From NCBI RefSeq assembly GCF_037975245.1, contig NC_092567.1, positions 9,864,714 to 9,928,713 of the forward strand: a DNA stretch of 64,000 nucleotides, given 5' to 3'. Shown here piece by piece: positions 1-12,400 of this stretch. Position 1 is the first letter of the stretch. Every line of letters begins with the position of its first letter. Source of the stretch: Apostichopus japonicus (Eukaryota > Echinodermata > Holothuroidea > Aspidochirotida > Stichopodidae). Below the pieces are notes generated by a model. It had not been told where the DNA came from, ran no database searches, and worked only from the letters and a program-made list of their open reading frames with translations. A program made the position numbers and the translations under genes.

Positions 1-201
1 AAATTACATTAATCAGTTGCTCATTAGTAAGTACGACTTAAAGAAGTTTTACCGTATCGGTATCGATGTTTTTCAATTTCGGGAGAGATTTGCTGTTTCC
101 AAGGTCCTTTTGTTTGTGTCTGTAATTGTAATTTGTGCCAAGCATTAGTAAACTAAAATAAAAAAAATAAACTGGTTAAGTATTGTCAAGAAGCTATTTT
201 C

Positions 202-961
202 TAGTGTTGTAGTACTCGAAAAGCACCCGGCACTCGAGTGGCATTCAAACAACTTTTTTTCAAATGATCGGTACTCGCACTAGGTGAACAGTACTTGGTA
301 CTCATCCTTTCGCACCCGCACTCTGATGCTTAAGTACTCGATTCAAAGTGATAGGTACTCGTTCGTGACGAGTTATGTAAAACAAACAGTTTCGTAATAC
401 TGACGTTACATAAGGTAGTTATTATAAGTTATCGATGATTTTTATTACTCTTTAATGTCACCGTACTCATGTTTCTCTACTGCAGCAGAATAGCCGACTA
501 TATTACCAAGTACAGTACATATAGCATGAACAAAGAAAGCATAAGTGATGTATATTATGTGTCTAACATAAAACAATTTATAGCATGTTTGTAGTATTAA
601 TATGGCACTTGCAACCCTATTAACCCATCATTTTAAGACATTTTACATTTGAAAATTTGTCAAACCATAACAAGACACGAACAATGTCTTCATATTCGAC
701 TGGTATACATCATTTACTTATAATCACCACCGGGAGCAGTTATAAATATTAGGTTGTTGTATATTTAAGAAATCAAAAGTACTCGTATGAAATAGTTTAA
801 TTCGTACTCTGTACTGAATACTGTATATAGAATACTGTACTCGAAAACTGGTACTCGGATCCTAAAAAGCCAGTCATCGGGCTAGGATACCTGGGTTCTC
901 GGGAACCTCAAGTACTTAAAAGTACTTGGTACTCGGATAAATGTACCTGGCTTCAACACTG
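202..961. mobile_element. Possible hAT-type MITE with GTACTCG-rich interior
   Basis: The left end reads TAGTGTTGTAG and the right end, reverse-complemented, reads CAGTGTTGAAG, so the ends form short imperfect inverted repeats of the CAGTG type common in hAT elements. The interior carries many GTACTCG/AGTACTTGG motifs on both strands and no coding frame. Flanking 8-bp sequences (ctattttc and ttactatt) do not match, so no target-site duplication supports these ends. It is probably an old non-autonomous DNA transposon. Confidence 0.4.
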
Positions 962-2525
962 TTACTATTCTGTTCAGTTTTGTTTGATATCATTGTATTT
1001 GGTCAAATCTTTAACAACCAGAACAATTAACTTCTTATAAGCCTATAGACTACTTTCACATCAATAAACAGAGTACAACTCATCATTAATTGACTTGGAC
1101 TGGCCCATTGTTTATTATACTGGTGTAAACAGTTGAATAGCAGCTATTTGAAATCAGATCATGGAAAAAAGGAACTTCGTGCAGCTGCTGATTGAATATT
1201 TATACGGAATAATTATGCTAAATTTCAAACTTTTGTTCTGTCAAATTTTCAGCGAATCTAGGAGAAATCTTCATATCTTTACCACGGAACAAACAAAAAA
1301 TGCTATAACATTTGAAATATTTATCGGATTGGAGAAGAAACAAACAAAACTTTAAAAAAAAAACAGCTAACAGTGGGACTGACTAAATTTTTCTTCTCAT
1401 TGAAATTATGTATTCAAATTATTCAATTCAATTTTGGGTGATCAATCAATTTACCCATAAAGATAAATAATAATAATAAGAAACGTTTGTAGCCAGGGTC
1501 AATTTTTAGAAGTCACAAGTAGGAGTGGGGGGGGGGGTAGGGGTGGGGATAGGATCAATTTAAAGAAAGCTGCCTTCACACATGTTATGATATACAATTA
1601 TCTAATGAAGTTCAACGTGACTGTCAAATCTTCAGCCCCCTTGCATTCATTTGGAAAATGCAAAGAGTGACAAATTTACAATAAAATGGCCAACGTTTTC
1701 AGACAAGACAGTGGAAATTTGAAAATAAGATGTCAAATTTTCGATTTATTGCTATCCTTTCGACTTGCTATATGACAAGCGTAGTCAAAAATATTTGCAG
1801 AATATAGAAATTGGCAAGGAGATTTGTGTTGCTAAGGAACAACTGTCATGTCGTCTGCTGTTTGTGTCTATGTACATTTGTGTACAGTCTTGACTAGCTG
1901 CGTGAGTTCCAGCTGCAGTTTGATGTTTGAAAAGTACTCAAAATGAAAATGTTTTAATTGAAAATTGCGGTAATCATCAAGAAATGTACCATTTAGCTAG
2001 ATTCAATTGTTCTGGTATATCTTCACGAGGAACGTGGTAGCTATAAGATCATGACCTCAGTTGTTGTGGAATCATATACATTCAAGGCGAAACCACTAGA
2101 GTTGAGTGTCAAAAGGGACAAGGGGTCACAATGGTTAGTATACGTTGTTAGGCGCGATTCCGCATTGACATATACGATCGAGGTTAATGTACACGCCGAT
2201 TGTTGAGTAATTGTCGTGTGCCTCGTCGACAAGCGGTAAGATTATTTTCGGGGTACAAATTAGAAACTAGAACTTGATCCAAGTTAGAACTTAGCTAGGC
2301 AAGGACTTCAAAGTAGGGTGACATGTGAATATCTTCTTAATAGAAAACGTTATAGTAAGTTTGATTTAGCGAGAATTTCATTTGAACAGTTCCCATATTC
2401 AAAGTGCGTGTCATAACCAATGAACGTTACTTAAAACAGGCGCATTCGTAAAAAATCGTTACAAAGGCTTTCACGCCATCAGTGTATAAATTTAGTGACT
2501 GTTGTTTCCCTGCTATTGTATATAG
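962..2525. other. Intergenic, no gene recognised
   Basis: AT-rich sequence with only short random frames. The frame at 1161-1355 (64 codons) and the minus frame at 2041-2232 show no recognisable domain, splice context or codon bias. A poly-G run at about 1525-1537 is the only striking local feature. Confidence 0.6.
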
Positions 2526-3219
2526 CAGGCGCGTATCCAGGATTTTCAAACCCGGGGGGCGCGAATTACTATCTAAGCGGAGCGCCACCATCGGTTGGCG
2601 CGCAGCGTACAAGAAAATTTCTTATTTTGATACCCCCAGATCACCGGAAACGGCACTTCTCGGGCTTGAAATGAGCAACCAGATGTACACTTTTTGCCTG
2701 AGAACCAAGTATTTCCTAATAGTGTTTTTTTTTTTTTTTTCCATCCATAACCTTCTTGAAGATTGTCAACCCGGCACACATCATGTTCGACCTGATCGCA
2801 TCTCCTGTGGGTCTTTGCTTTTGTAGGTGATTCTACGTCACGGCCCACAATACCCGTCAGCCCCACTTTTCAAGGTTTTAAGCCCCATATTTGTTCCGAA
2901 TTTGAAAATTCACATTTCTCGTGAATAAACTCACTTGAAAACATACCCATAATGTTGTACACAATTTCATCTATGGACAACCAATATAGAAAAACTTCCT
3001 TGAACCCCTTACAGACTGGTCAAAATTGCACGAGTAGAGGGAAGTGTGATGCAGAATGTTGGTCAGAAATTGTCGAAAATTCAGACACAGTTAATTTATT
3101 GGTGTAGAAATATTAAAACCTGTTATAACGGCTATTATAAAACTTGGTTGAAGGAAATGAAAAAATAGCAGATATTTCCGAAACCGAACACTATACACAT
3201 AGGCGTAGGAGGCGCGGCG

Positions 3220-3605
3220 GAAGTGGCGGAGCTAGGGGTATTGGTCAGGAGGAGCGAGAATAGTCTGTAGGGGCGCTTTCAACACTATCTAAGCGGAGCG
3301 CCACCACTGGTTGGCGCGTAGCGTACAGAAAATTTTTGAGTAAAGATACTCCCTAGATCGCCGGAAATGACCTTTTCCGGGCCTGGCTAATTTGCAGATA
3401 AACGAAGAATAAATAGGTGTCATCTCCAAATTACACCAACAAAATGTGACAAATGTCAATAAGTAGATGAGAGCGCAATAAAAAAGTCAATAATCTAGAA
3501 TAAGTAAAAAGTGGTAAAGAGCTGAAAAACGCGCCAGCAGTCCATTTGAGTCCGTCAGGGGGGGGGGACATGCGCCCCCCTGGCCGTATGGACGCTCCGC
3601 CACTG
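3220..3605. mobile_element. hAT MITE with perfect 8-bp TSD
   Basis: The ends are AAGTGGCGGAGC and, reverse-complemented, CAGTGGCGGAGC. They are flanked by identical 8-bp duplications CGCGGCGG at 3212-3219 and 3606-3613, diagnostic of hAT-type insertion. The 386-bp body is non-coding and includes one copy of the GGAGCGCC/GGTTGGCGCG unit also found at 2568 and 3848. It is nested in the 2526-4551 element and so is younger than it. Confidence 0.8.
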
Positions 3606-3847
3606 CGCGGCGGGGGTGCAGCCCCTAATTCGCCATTACTAATGTAAAAGAGAGTTTTGACATAATTGGACCTTTGGAATTTTGGGTTATTTTTTCAGGC
3701 AAGTCGGACAGTTTTGAGGCTTTTCATCCTGGAACGCCATTTTCATGCTCACTGATATGATGTGATATCTGCTGTTTGCGTCACAAATTCGAATAGGCGC
3801 GTAGCGAGGAATTTGCCAAGGGAGGGCGAAGCCAGTAGGCAAATTAT

Positions 3848-4022
3848 CTCAGCGTAGCGCCACCATAGGTTGGCGCGGAGCGTACAAGAAAATTTTGGCC
3901 GAAAATGCCTCCCAGATCGCTGGAAATGGCACTACACAGGACCATTTGTTAGCGCGAAGCGTACAAGCAAATTTTGGCCGAAAATGTCTCCCAGATCGCT
4001 GGAAATGACACTTCCCAGGCCT
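3848..4022 (+). repeat. Diverged ~75-100 bp repeat units, two adjacent copies
   Basis: Two adjacent units share TTGGCGCGGAGCGTACAAG / TTAGCGCGAAGCGTACAAG, then AAATTTTGGCCGAAAATG and CCCAGATCGCTGGAAATG. Related single units occur at about 2568-2670 and 3287-3386. These are parts of transposon interiors, not genes; the short frames over them on both strands are artefacts. Confidence 0.6.
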
Positions 4023-4129
4023 TGTAAGTTGCATCTAAGCACTTTCTATTTTGAAATTACTTAGCGATATCATTTAAAACAATGCTGAATGGGGGGGGGC
4101 GGGCGGTCGCCCCCATCCCAAAAATCGTC

Positions 4130-4551
4130 ATGTTCCCCAACGACACGATCGAGTTCGAGACCAGCCACAGTTGGTTTGATAGCAGTATTCTACACACGCG
4201 TTATGATAGACCATATATAGTATATATATAGATCATTAGTGAGAGAGGAAAATGGAAACGTCAAAAAATTGAGTTGTCGGTGTAAGGGGTAGGGTGAGTC
4301 AAACTTTTACGAAATCATTGATCCGTCACTGGCTACCCTTCAGCGCAGTAATGATGTCACTGTTCCTCTTTCTCTTCCCGGTGTCTTCGCGTTTTTCTTT
4401 TACTCCCTCTTTTTCTCTCTTTCTTCTTTTTCTTTTCTCTTCCTTCCTCTCCTCCTCTTCTTTTTTCCCCTCTTTTTTCCTTTTTTTTTCTCTCCTCTTT
4501 TTCTTACCCGGGGGCGCGCGCCCCCAACGCCCCCCCCTGGATACGCACCTG
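4130..4551 (-). repeat. Transposon terminal segment, second copy at 61132-61575
   Basis: This segment (GTTCCCCAACGACAC through a long pyrimidine-rich tract to the TIR end at 4551) recurs in inverted orientation at 61132-61575. Shared landmarks are the CTGTGGCTGGTC tract, CTCTCACTAATG, the purine/pyrimidine-biased block with the accgggaagagaaagagg motif, and the CAGG(C/T)GCG(C/T)ATCCAGG terminus. It is the right-hand part of the 2526-4551 element family. The Phe/Ser-rich or Lys/Glu-rich frames across it are low-complexity artefacts. Confidence 0.7.
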
Positions 4552-4556
4552 TATAG

Positions 4557-7500
4557 TATGACCTCTGCCTCGGTTGGATACATATGAATAGATTTGTTAT
4601 GTTATTGCGTTACCTGCAGAATGACTCATATTGTAGTAAAGCTTTCAAATAAAAGTAAACAGTTTATAATGTGAGCCAAATACTCAAATCAGAACGTATG
4701 GCACATCAGTTGTCACCGAGACGACGCTCAATGAAGCTGAACAAGGTGGTTGTATGTTTTAGCCCATTTATTCACACGCGTGGTTTGAACAAGACCACGG
4801 TGAAAACTAGAAAGTAAAGATATCAATACATCAATATACAAACATTGGTGAAATAAACACATGAATTGAACAAATCAATAATAACATAATAATAACATAA
4901 TAATAACATAATAATGCATCATATTTCTTCTTATAAAACAATGCACAAAAAGGAAGAAGTATAACAAATAACATTTGGTAACATGAAACAAGACAGAGAG
5001 AAAGATTGGCGACAATTACATTCTTGATAATTAACTTACAATCGTTACCGGGCAAAACCAACAGCACGACAAACTGCGGTGTACAGGGGTTTACAGGGAT
5101 TAACGGCGGCTTTCTGGGGTTAACGGCGGCTTTCTGGGGTTAACGGCGGCTTTCTGGAGAATGTACAGAACACCAACAAAGTAATAACCTCTGGCGATAT
5201 ATTCTACTCCAGATACTCTTACAAATAAGCAAACAACAAATACACAGTAAAAAGGCAATAATAAATAACAGGCACGAGCATGCAGCAACATCACATTAAA
5301 GGCAAATGTCTATAATGCGATATTAAAAGAGATATACAATTACAATATCAAGCCCCTTAATACTTATATAAAACAATTAGAATACTTACATACTAAGGAA
5401 CAGTGCTACAGGAACACATGCGACGCCTCTCTGAGCCAGGAGAGGAATGAAGCATGTGCACTTCAAAATACGCAAGTATACATCGATTACGTAATTGTGA
5501 ATCGATTACATAAGTATGCAAATCGAGGTGGATAAGAAAGGCAACTAGTAAATGGGCAGTATTGACCTCTGCCCGACCTCGACCAAGCGGAAATTTCCAT
5601 TTGGTCACGCTAAGCAAATAGCACACATCGGCAACGATGACATCAGTTGTACGACAGGTTTAACACGGTGATCACGGTAATACACGAAGTAGTGGATGTG
5701 TTTCTCCAAATAGCTTTGTATATCGGATTGATGTCTGCACAATTTGGATATACTTACTGGTTTTGTATAATGGAATGTCGATACTGTCACATTGACGTTA
5801 GCTTTGGAAAGACTTGATCTATTGCTATGGCGTTGTATGTTCATCAACACTTCCTCAACCAAACAGTTGAACATCACCTCCCATTCCAGGACCATTCGAT
5901 ACTAGAACCAATTATCAAGGATTGAATATAACAATGAAGGATTTCCATATTATTGAAACTAAAGGAGATTGAGTCAACGATATTTACACAAGAACAAAGG
6001 TCATTCAATTAAACCCTGATTAGGTAAGAAAGTAAGGTTTACTTAATAGATTGTACTTATAAATGGAGGAATTAAGGAAGGTGGTATAGTGCAGGACCTA
6101 GTGACAAAGAGGGAATTCACCGCTCTCCCTCCCCTATACAAACACACATACATGCTAGACTGTATTAGGTGTCGATTTGTATTCAAGTTATTCCATTTTG
6201 GAGTGAGTTTGTGTATGTGTGATTTCCCTTTGTTGTTGTTTTTGAACTCACCTATGTGGTTCACTTTCTTCTTTGTACATATGTTAACTATACATGCACT
6301 ACTTTTGATCATGTATTGCTCTACACGTAGCCCGTTTGCATTCCCGTTGCAGAATAGAGAGATTTTATTTGGCGATTGTGTCTAGGAACTTAGGGAAAAA
6401 GTTTCACAGATCCCTTCGAGAGTTAACGTTACCCTCCCCCCCCCCCCCCTCATCCGCCGTATATTAAATAGGTAACGTGCATTTTGTTTGGTAAGGCACA
6501 TATCAACAACTAACACACCCCGTACAACAAACCATGTACTATATTAGTTGTAAGTAAGGTTTAACGATACTTTTACAACTAAATATAAAGTTATTTCCTC
6601 GGGTGTTTATTACAGCCAACGCTGTGCAACCACAAAGTTCCTATATACTTAATCTGTGGATAGAAAACCTCATGATTAATATTTGCTATTTGTGATCTCA
6701 TTAACATTATCGGTATTACGTAAGACTATAGGCCGAGTCCGCTGGTATTTAGTAACAAACTCAACGGATGGAATGTTTAAGCTTAACTATAAACATTATA
6801 TTAAGCCCTTCCCCGCCCTCCCGATCCTGTTTTAAACATTCTTATGTGAAGTGTTTGTTTCTAGTTTAAATGATAGGATCAAGTGTCGAGAATGTCTGAC
6901 CATCTCATTATTTACAGAAACTAATGTAACGTTAGCGTACAGTGAGACACTTGACTGCGGTATCACAATGGACGCACTATTTAAATGTATGTTTTATTTC
7001 AAATTATTCATGATATAGTGGTATTGAAAGAATAAAGGAAAACATTATTCATATTATTTATATTTCAATGTGTATTTTTAACTTACGGAGCTTTAGACAG
7101 AAATTGTTAACTGCAATTTATCAGTAACAACTTTGCCTAAATGCTGCATTCTGCGTTATATGTATCACCATCCGTTAATATGTATTGTGCAACTGACCTT
7201 TTCAAGTACAACAACTTACCTAAATACACTAATATATATGATACTGCAATATACTAAGATAAATAAAAGTGAAAGAGTTCGCACAATAATGCATTACTGT
7301 TAACTTTGTGGGACACAGTCTAATCTGTAATGGACCAAACGCTTCGCTATTTGGGAGCAACCAACTGGTTGTTAGTTGTAACCATTAGTGGGTCTCATAG
7401 TGTGTACGTATGAATGAATGAAACGATAAAACAAACTCAAAATACAGATGGAAAAGTTTTCAGAAAGTGAATTAGAATAATGTAAATCGCACGAATGGAA

Positions 7501-7602
7501 AAGAGGTCGGCGGTGAGGGGAGTATCGAACGCAAACTTGTAATAGCTAAATAATTACTTTCTTGGATATCCACATTATTTGTTTTATGCTAATCAACGTT
7601 AA
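4557..7602. other. Intergenic, no gene recognised
   Basis: About 3 kb with only short frames and no protein-family signal on either strand. It contains a small 20-bp minisatellite (listed separately), an AATAAC-type short repeat near 4875-4915 and a poly-C run near 6435-6448. Confidence 0.6.
5101..5158 (+). repeat. 20-bp minisatellite, 3 copies
   Basis: Three almost identical head-to-tail copies of TAACGGCGGCTTTCTGGGGT; the third ends in GGAGA. Confidence 0.9.
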
Positions 7603-8250
7603 CAGGGGCGGATCCAGGGGGGGGGCCCGGGGGGCCCGGGCCCCCCCTTTTTGAAAATCCTGAACTTTTTTTTTACCGCGTTCGAGGGAAAGGGCCCCAT
7701 GCGTGATGAAAAAATTAAAAGAAAAAATATCATATGGAGTCTCGAAGTGTGAAAATTATTTCTATACAAAAATGTAGGTGTTGGGTAGGGTGAGCCGTAC
7801 GGCACTTTGGAAATTTCAGGAAATACCGAGCCGATTCGGGAAATTTTGGATTCCATTTCGGGAAAAACAAATTTTGAGTGTGGAAGCACTGAGCACGATG
7901 CACTTTTAACGTACGTTCGCGGCAGTCCGGATCCAGTAAGCACGAAGCTAGCAGAGAGGGAAACGACTCGCAACTAGACGTGAGTATATGACGAAAGCAA
8001 TACATGCTACATGTTATAGAAGCACGCACAGTGTGATGAAATTATTAGTTTCAAAAATGTGAGAAAACGAGTGTGGTACGATCGCACGACAGACTCAATC
8101 CAAGCCTAGGCTATCCACACATGATAGCCTATGTTTCCCTAACAATACCATTACTGAGGTACCATTGCTACAGTGTGTGGCCTAATGTTATGAAATTACT
8201 ACACACTCTTCTGTACTGTGGGAACTTGGAACACAATTCTGATTGTCTGG

Positions 8251-8463
8251 CAGGGGCGTAGCCAGGATAGATTTTTTCCGGAGGGGGGGCTGGATTTTTT
8301 GGGGGGTGAGGGGGACTGGCAATCATCTCGGGGGCCTGGAGGTTCCAGGCTCCATATGCTAGGCTATTAATGCTTAAGGCAAGCGATTTTTTTGGGGGGG
8401 GAGGGGGGCTTGCGATCATTTGGGGGCCAGCCCCCCCCCCCCCCCCCAGTGGCTACGCCCCTG
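8251..8463. mobile_element. hAT MITE, CAGGGGCGTAGCCA termini
   Basis: Perfect 14-bp terminal inverted repeats (CAGGGGCGTAGCCA and TGGCTACGCCCCTG) bound a 213-bp G-rich body with poly-G/poly-C runs. Flanks are ttgtctgg and ttgtctca, an 8-bp duplication with two mismatches. It is nested in the left arm of the 7603-15420 element. Confidence 0.75.
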
Positions 8464-9413
8464 TTGTCTCACTCTCGAACTTAGCAAAAATATAATACAG
8501 CAAGAATATATCGATTTAGCACAATAGTTTAGTGCGAAAATTTCGCTTTTTGGGAATATGGGTGTCGGAAATTTGTGGCCGTCTGGTCGCATAGGCACTG
8601 TAGGCCTACCTTTTGGCAATAACCTCCGTTGGAGGTTCGGGCAGCCAACCATACACGAGGGAATGGTGCAACCGTGCAAGGACCAGCCTAGCCTGGGATT
8701 TAACACAGGGAGGGATTTTGATGCATGTAAATTACAGGTTGGCGTAGCCTGGGGTCGGGGGGGGGGGCAGGAGGCTTCCAAAAAGTGGGGGGTGTGGGCA
8801 GCACAACATCAGAGGGGCACTTTCCCATTACACAATTCCCACTCGTCGTACCATCAATACAGAATAATCAGTGTCGGAGCTATGGGGGGCATGAGGGGCA
8901 ACTCCTCCAGAACAAATGGTCTTGCTCACCCCAGCTGTCCCCACTTTCCAGGGGCAATTTGTGAAAATTTGAGCCCTATTCAGTGTTATTTTTCCCCCAC
9001 TCCCCTCCCCTCCTGAAATTCTGCCCCCCCCCCCTTGTCCCCTCAAAATTCTGAAGTCCGCCGCTGCCACTGAAAACATTCCATTATTATTTATATTTTA
9101 ATTTTGTTTGGGAGCGAAAAAAAAACATTCGGCCTATTCATATAGGAGGGGCATATTTTACATTTCAATGGGGCGCCATTGCTGTATTGGGGGAAGTGGG
9201 GGCACGTGCCCCCAGTGCCCCCCCCCCCGGCTCCTACCTCCAGCCTGGGGCTCTCTCGGCCTAGGTAGGCTGAGTGGTCACTGCAGGAAGTCCCCACAAA
9301 CCTCAGCCGACACCACAAATCTTGTCATTAATGCAATGCTTTCATTGCCTGATTCTGATTCGAAACTGTATTATATATCTCCATTTCAGATTGAGTCCTA
9401 TATAGTAAGCAGC

Positions 9414-9484
9414 ATGGGAAAGAGAACGAGAGGAAAACAACGTGGGCAGCAGGATATTTTCCAAGCATTCCAGAGGGGGAAGAG
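9414..9484 (+). CDS. Exon 1: basic N-terminus of the fusion protein
   Basis: It encodes a short Lys/Arg/Gln-rich leader (MGKRTRGKQRGQQDIF...) that could act as a nuclear localisation signal. The donor AAGAG|GTATAT leaves two bases of an Arg codon, which the first base of exon 2 completes. A TATA-like stretch lies ~40 bp upstream (about 9370-9378), and no upstream exon is evident. Confidence 0.55.
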
Positions 9485-12400
9485 GTATATACAATTATAT
9501 TTCAATCAATTATGATACTTTGAGGGGAATAGGCTGGGGGTCCTCAGCATTATCTACTCAATCTTCCTGTATAGGCCCGACGGTAACAAAATTTGACAGT
9601 TAGGAGATGCGAAACAATAGAAGGGTGAAAGTCTCTAGGTGGGGAGGATGACAAATTTTCCTGGGGCTTTGCTATGCCTCCTGCCAGGGACACTCTGGCT
9701 ACAGTTCTGCCCTTTCCCAACAGGAAAATTTCAACAATATCATACTAATTGTTGGCCCCTTTTTTATATTAACTCTGATGCTCTGTCCACAATTTTCAGA
9801 ATTTTTTATTTTCGCAGCTAACCAAGTACTAAAAAATGTTGTAGATGAGTATCTAATCACATTGTGTGGATGTGTCTCAGTTTTTTCCCTTCATTCCTAC
9901 TTATAGGACTGGTCGACGCTGTCTTGCTAGTGGTTCTTCACATCAAGGTGATTTCGCGGACGGTGGAAAACAATGTGTGGGCATGTCTCTACGATTTCTC
10001 GTGGATCGCTGTCTCGGTGTTATCGATGATGTCAGTTTCACGACAGAGGATGTTGATCACGTACTCTACAGCGGTGATCAACTATATAGACAAATAGCAG
10101 AGGAGAGGGATGTCCAGTATTTATTAGTTGAGGAAATCCCCGATGTCATCACTGTGGACAATGAGCGTCTGGATATAACAAAGCACCAGCCATACTCAGG
10201 AACACTTGAGGTCACCGAATCCAACAACGAATCACTGGTTTATGCTTTTCCGGAGGCGCTTGCAAATGCTGTGGAACGTAGTCAATATTTATTTGTGACT
10301 ATTGGCAGCTCACCAGGATACACCAGCGCTTTCTTTTACAAGGGTGATGGTACATTTCTGTGCTTCGATTCACACTCTCGTAATTCATCTGGAGAGAGTA
10401 GTCCCAGTGGTAGAGCTGTTATCATGAAAATTGAATCTTTGGAAGCAGCTGTTTCCTACACCAAGGATCTAGCCAAGTCTCTCAACCAAACTACGGCATG
10501 TTTCGAGATAACCCCAACTGGAATTTCCAGAAGGTAAACTCCTTTTTTGAGGCTACAAAGGCAAAGATGTCTTTCCTGATATGTTCTGCATATTTGCAAT
10601 TGAGTTTATACTAGCATTTAGGCGCTGCGCAGGCCCGTAGCCAGACCATGTTCACGGGGGAGGGGGGGGGGTGAAAAATGTCTAGGGGGCGAAGATTTTT
10701 CCAGGGGGGAAATGCATATTTTGTTATGTTTTCTAGATTTTTTTCAAGGGGTGCCGCCTTCCTGCCCACCTCACCTTCCCCCTGCCCCCTCCTTGACTAC
10801 GGGCATGGCGCTGCACCGCACTGCACTAAACTTGGCAACGCTACAGATTATTTCACTATATTACCGGACTCCTTCCCAACACCGTTTCCACAAAGATTTA
10901 TGTCATTTGTTTTAGAGTCAGCAAATCAGTGCCTGTAATTGGCTGTTGGAATTGTCGGCGCTGCACGGCACCGTGAAAGCTAGCATATTTTCAACTTCAT
11001 TTTGAAGCGGGGTTCAGCGCGGTCCGGCGCGCATATTTTTATTCCCCATGACGGATAAGGGTTCTTCAGGAATTCACAAATTTGTTTCGGGCGACGAAAA
11101 TAGTCATCAGCTCAGGGGGAATGAAGCATGTTCTTTTATATTCTGACGTCAGAATCACAAAAAAGGTCCAGAAAGTGTTTTTGGGACAGTGGGTGTTGCC
11201 TCATTTTATTCTTAATGGGAATTGCCCTTATTCGCAATTCGTCTCTGGGAAAAAATATGCATGCGGCGCGGCGTCCGGTGTTGCCGCCCCTTTCGTGTTG
11301 GGAAGGAGATTAACAAATCATAGAATCAACAAGAAAAACAGTTATACTTATGTAGTTTATGCTGACTAAAATCCAATATGACCCCCTCTAACCCCCCCCC
11401 CCCCACACACACATTCAACCCATCCAAACATGATGTGTAATAACAGTAACATTTACTTTAATAATTTTATTCTCATGTTTTCAGCTTGATACAGTCTCCT
11501 GACAGGAGAGATGCTGACGACCATCCCATGAGACAACACAACTCACCAGTATCAGCTAATTCAACACCAGGTAGCCGCAATGAGGAGGGGCTATCCTCGG
11601 AGGAAGATAGCGTCTTGGGAGAAAACCAAACCTCCGATGAAAGTGATGGTAGTCAATCACCTCCGAAACGAAGTAGACCAAGTAAGACTAAAAGTTGCAT
11701 GCATTATGTCTCTTCTGGAGGCCTACTAGCTAGCGTGTTTTGGCCTAACCCTAATAGCCCGCTGCAACCCAGCTAACGAAACGAGCAGTACAATATGCAA
11801 ATACGTCACCGCACGCATACGCAAATATTTTCCATAGTAGTTACACTGAACAACCCCCCCCCCCCCAACACCCATTGGATTGTCCTCTACACATGTCAGT
11901 ATCTGGCACGGGGGTCAAAGTTTATAATCCAGTCTGAATAACTGTGTCACTGTGTAATCTTGTATTTTCTTGGTTTCTTCAGCATTGGAAGAATCTGATG
12001 CAGAGGGAATGGCAGATCCTACTGACAACATGGAACCCAGCCAACATGACAGTAATACAGCTGATGAGGATCGAGAAGACCCAGATGTTGGTGTCCGTTC
12101 GTCCATGTACGACATTAGCCAATGTGTGGGAAAGAGAGTTAATGACGATAGCAAGTACAAGCTAATTAAGGACAGAATTCCTCCCGCATCCTATATATTC
12201 CCATGTAAAGAGTATCCAGATAAAGCAAAGAAATCCGGAGTGAGGAAACGGTCGTGCCAACACAAATGGTTTACACAGTTTGAATACATCACTTATTCGT
12301 TGAAAGAAAGTGGTCTCTACTGTCTGGCATGTGTCCTGTTTTCTGTTGAAAATCGTACCAGTGGCCGTGCCCAGTTCCTCATCAACAAACCTTATACCAA

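Larger units (their letters stand above)
2526..4551. mobile_element. Non-autonomous hAT-like transposon, 5-bp TSD
   Basis: The left end is CAGGCGCGTATCCAGG. The right end, reverse-complemented, is CAGGTGCGTATCCAGG (15 of 16 identical). Both are flanked directly by TATAG (2521-2525 and 4552-4556), a 5-bp target-site duplication. These ends closely resemble those of the 7603-15420 element, which also has a 5-bp duplication, so both probably belong to one family. No transposase frame is present; the interior holds a nested MITE and diverged GGAGCGCC-type repeats. Confidence 0.65.

Noticed and set aside
4294-4587. Phe/Ser-rich plus frame and Lys/Glu-rich minus frame (also the 61112-61348 counterpart)
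   Set aside because: Low-complexity pyrimidine/purine tract inside a transposon family; the reading is not conserved between the two copies.
8869-9072. Possible MITE with CAGTGTCGGAGC / CAGTGGCAGCGG ends
   Set aside because: The ends align poorly and the flanks (agaataat, aaaacatt) do not form a duplication.
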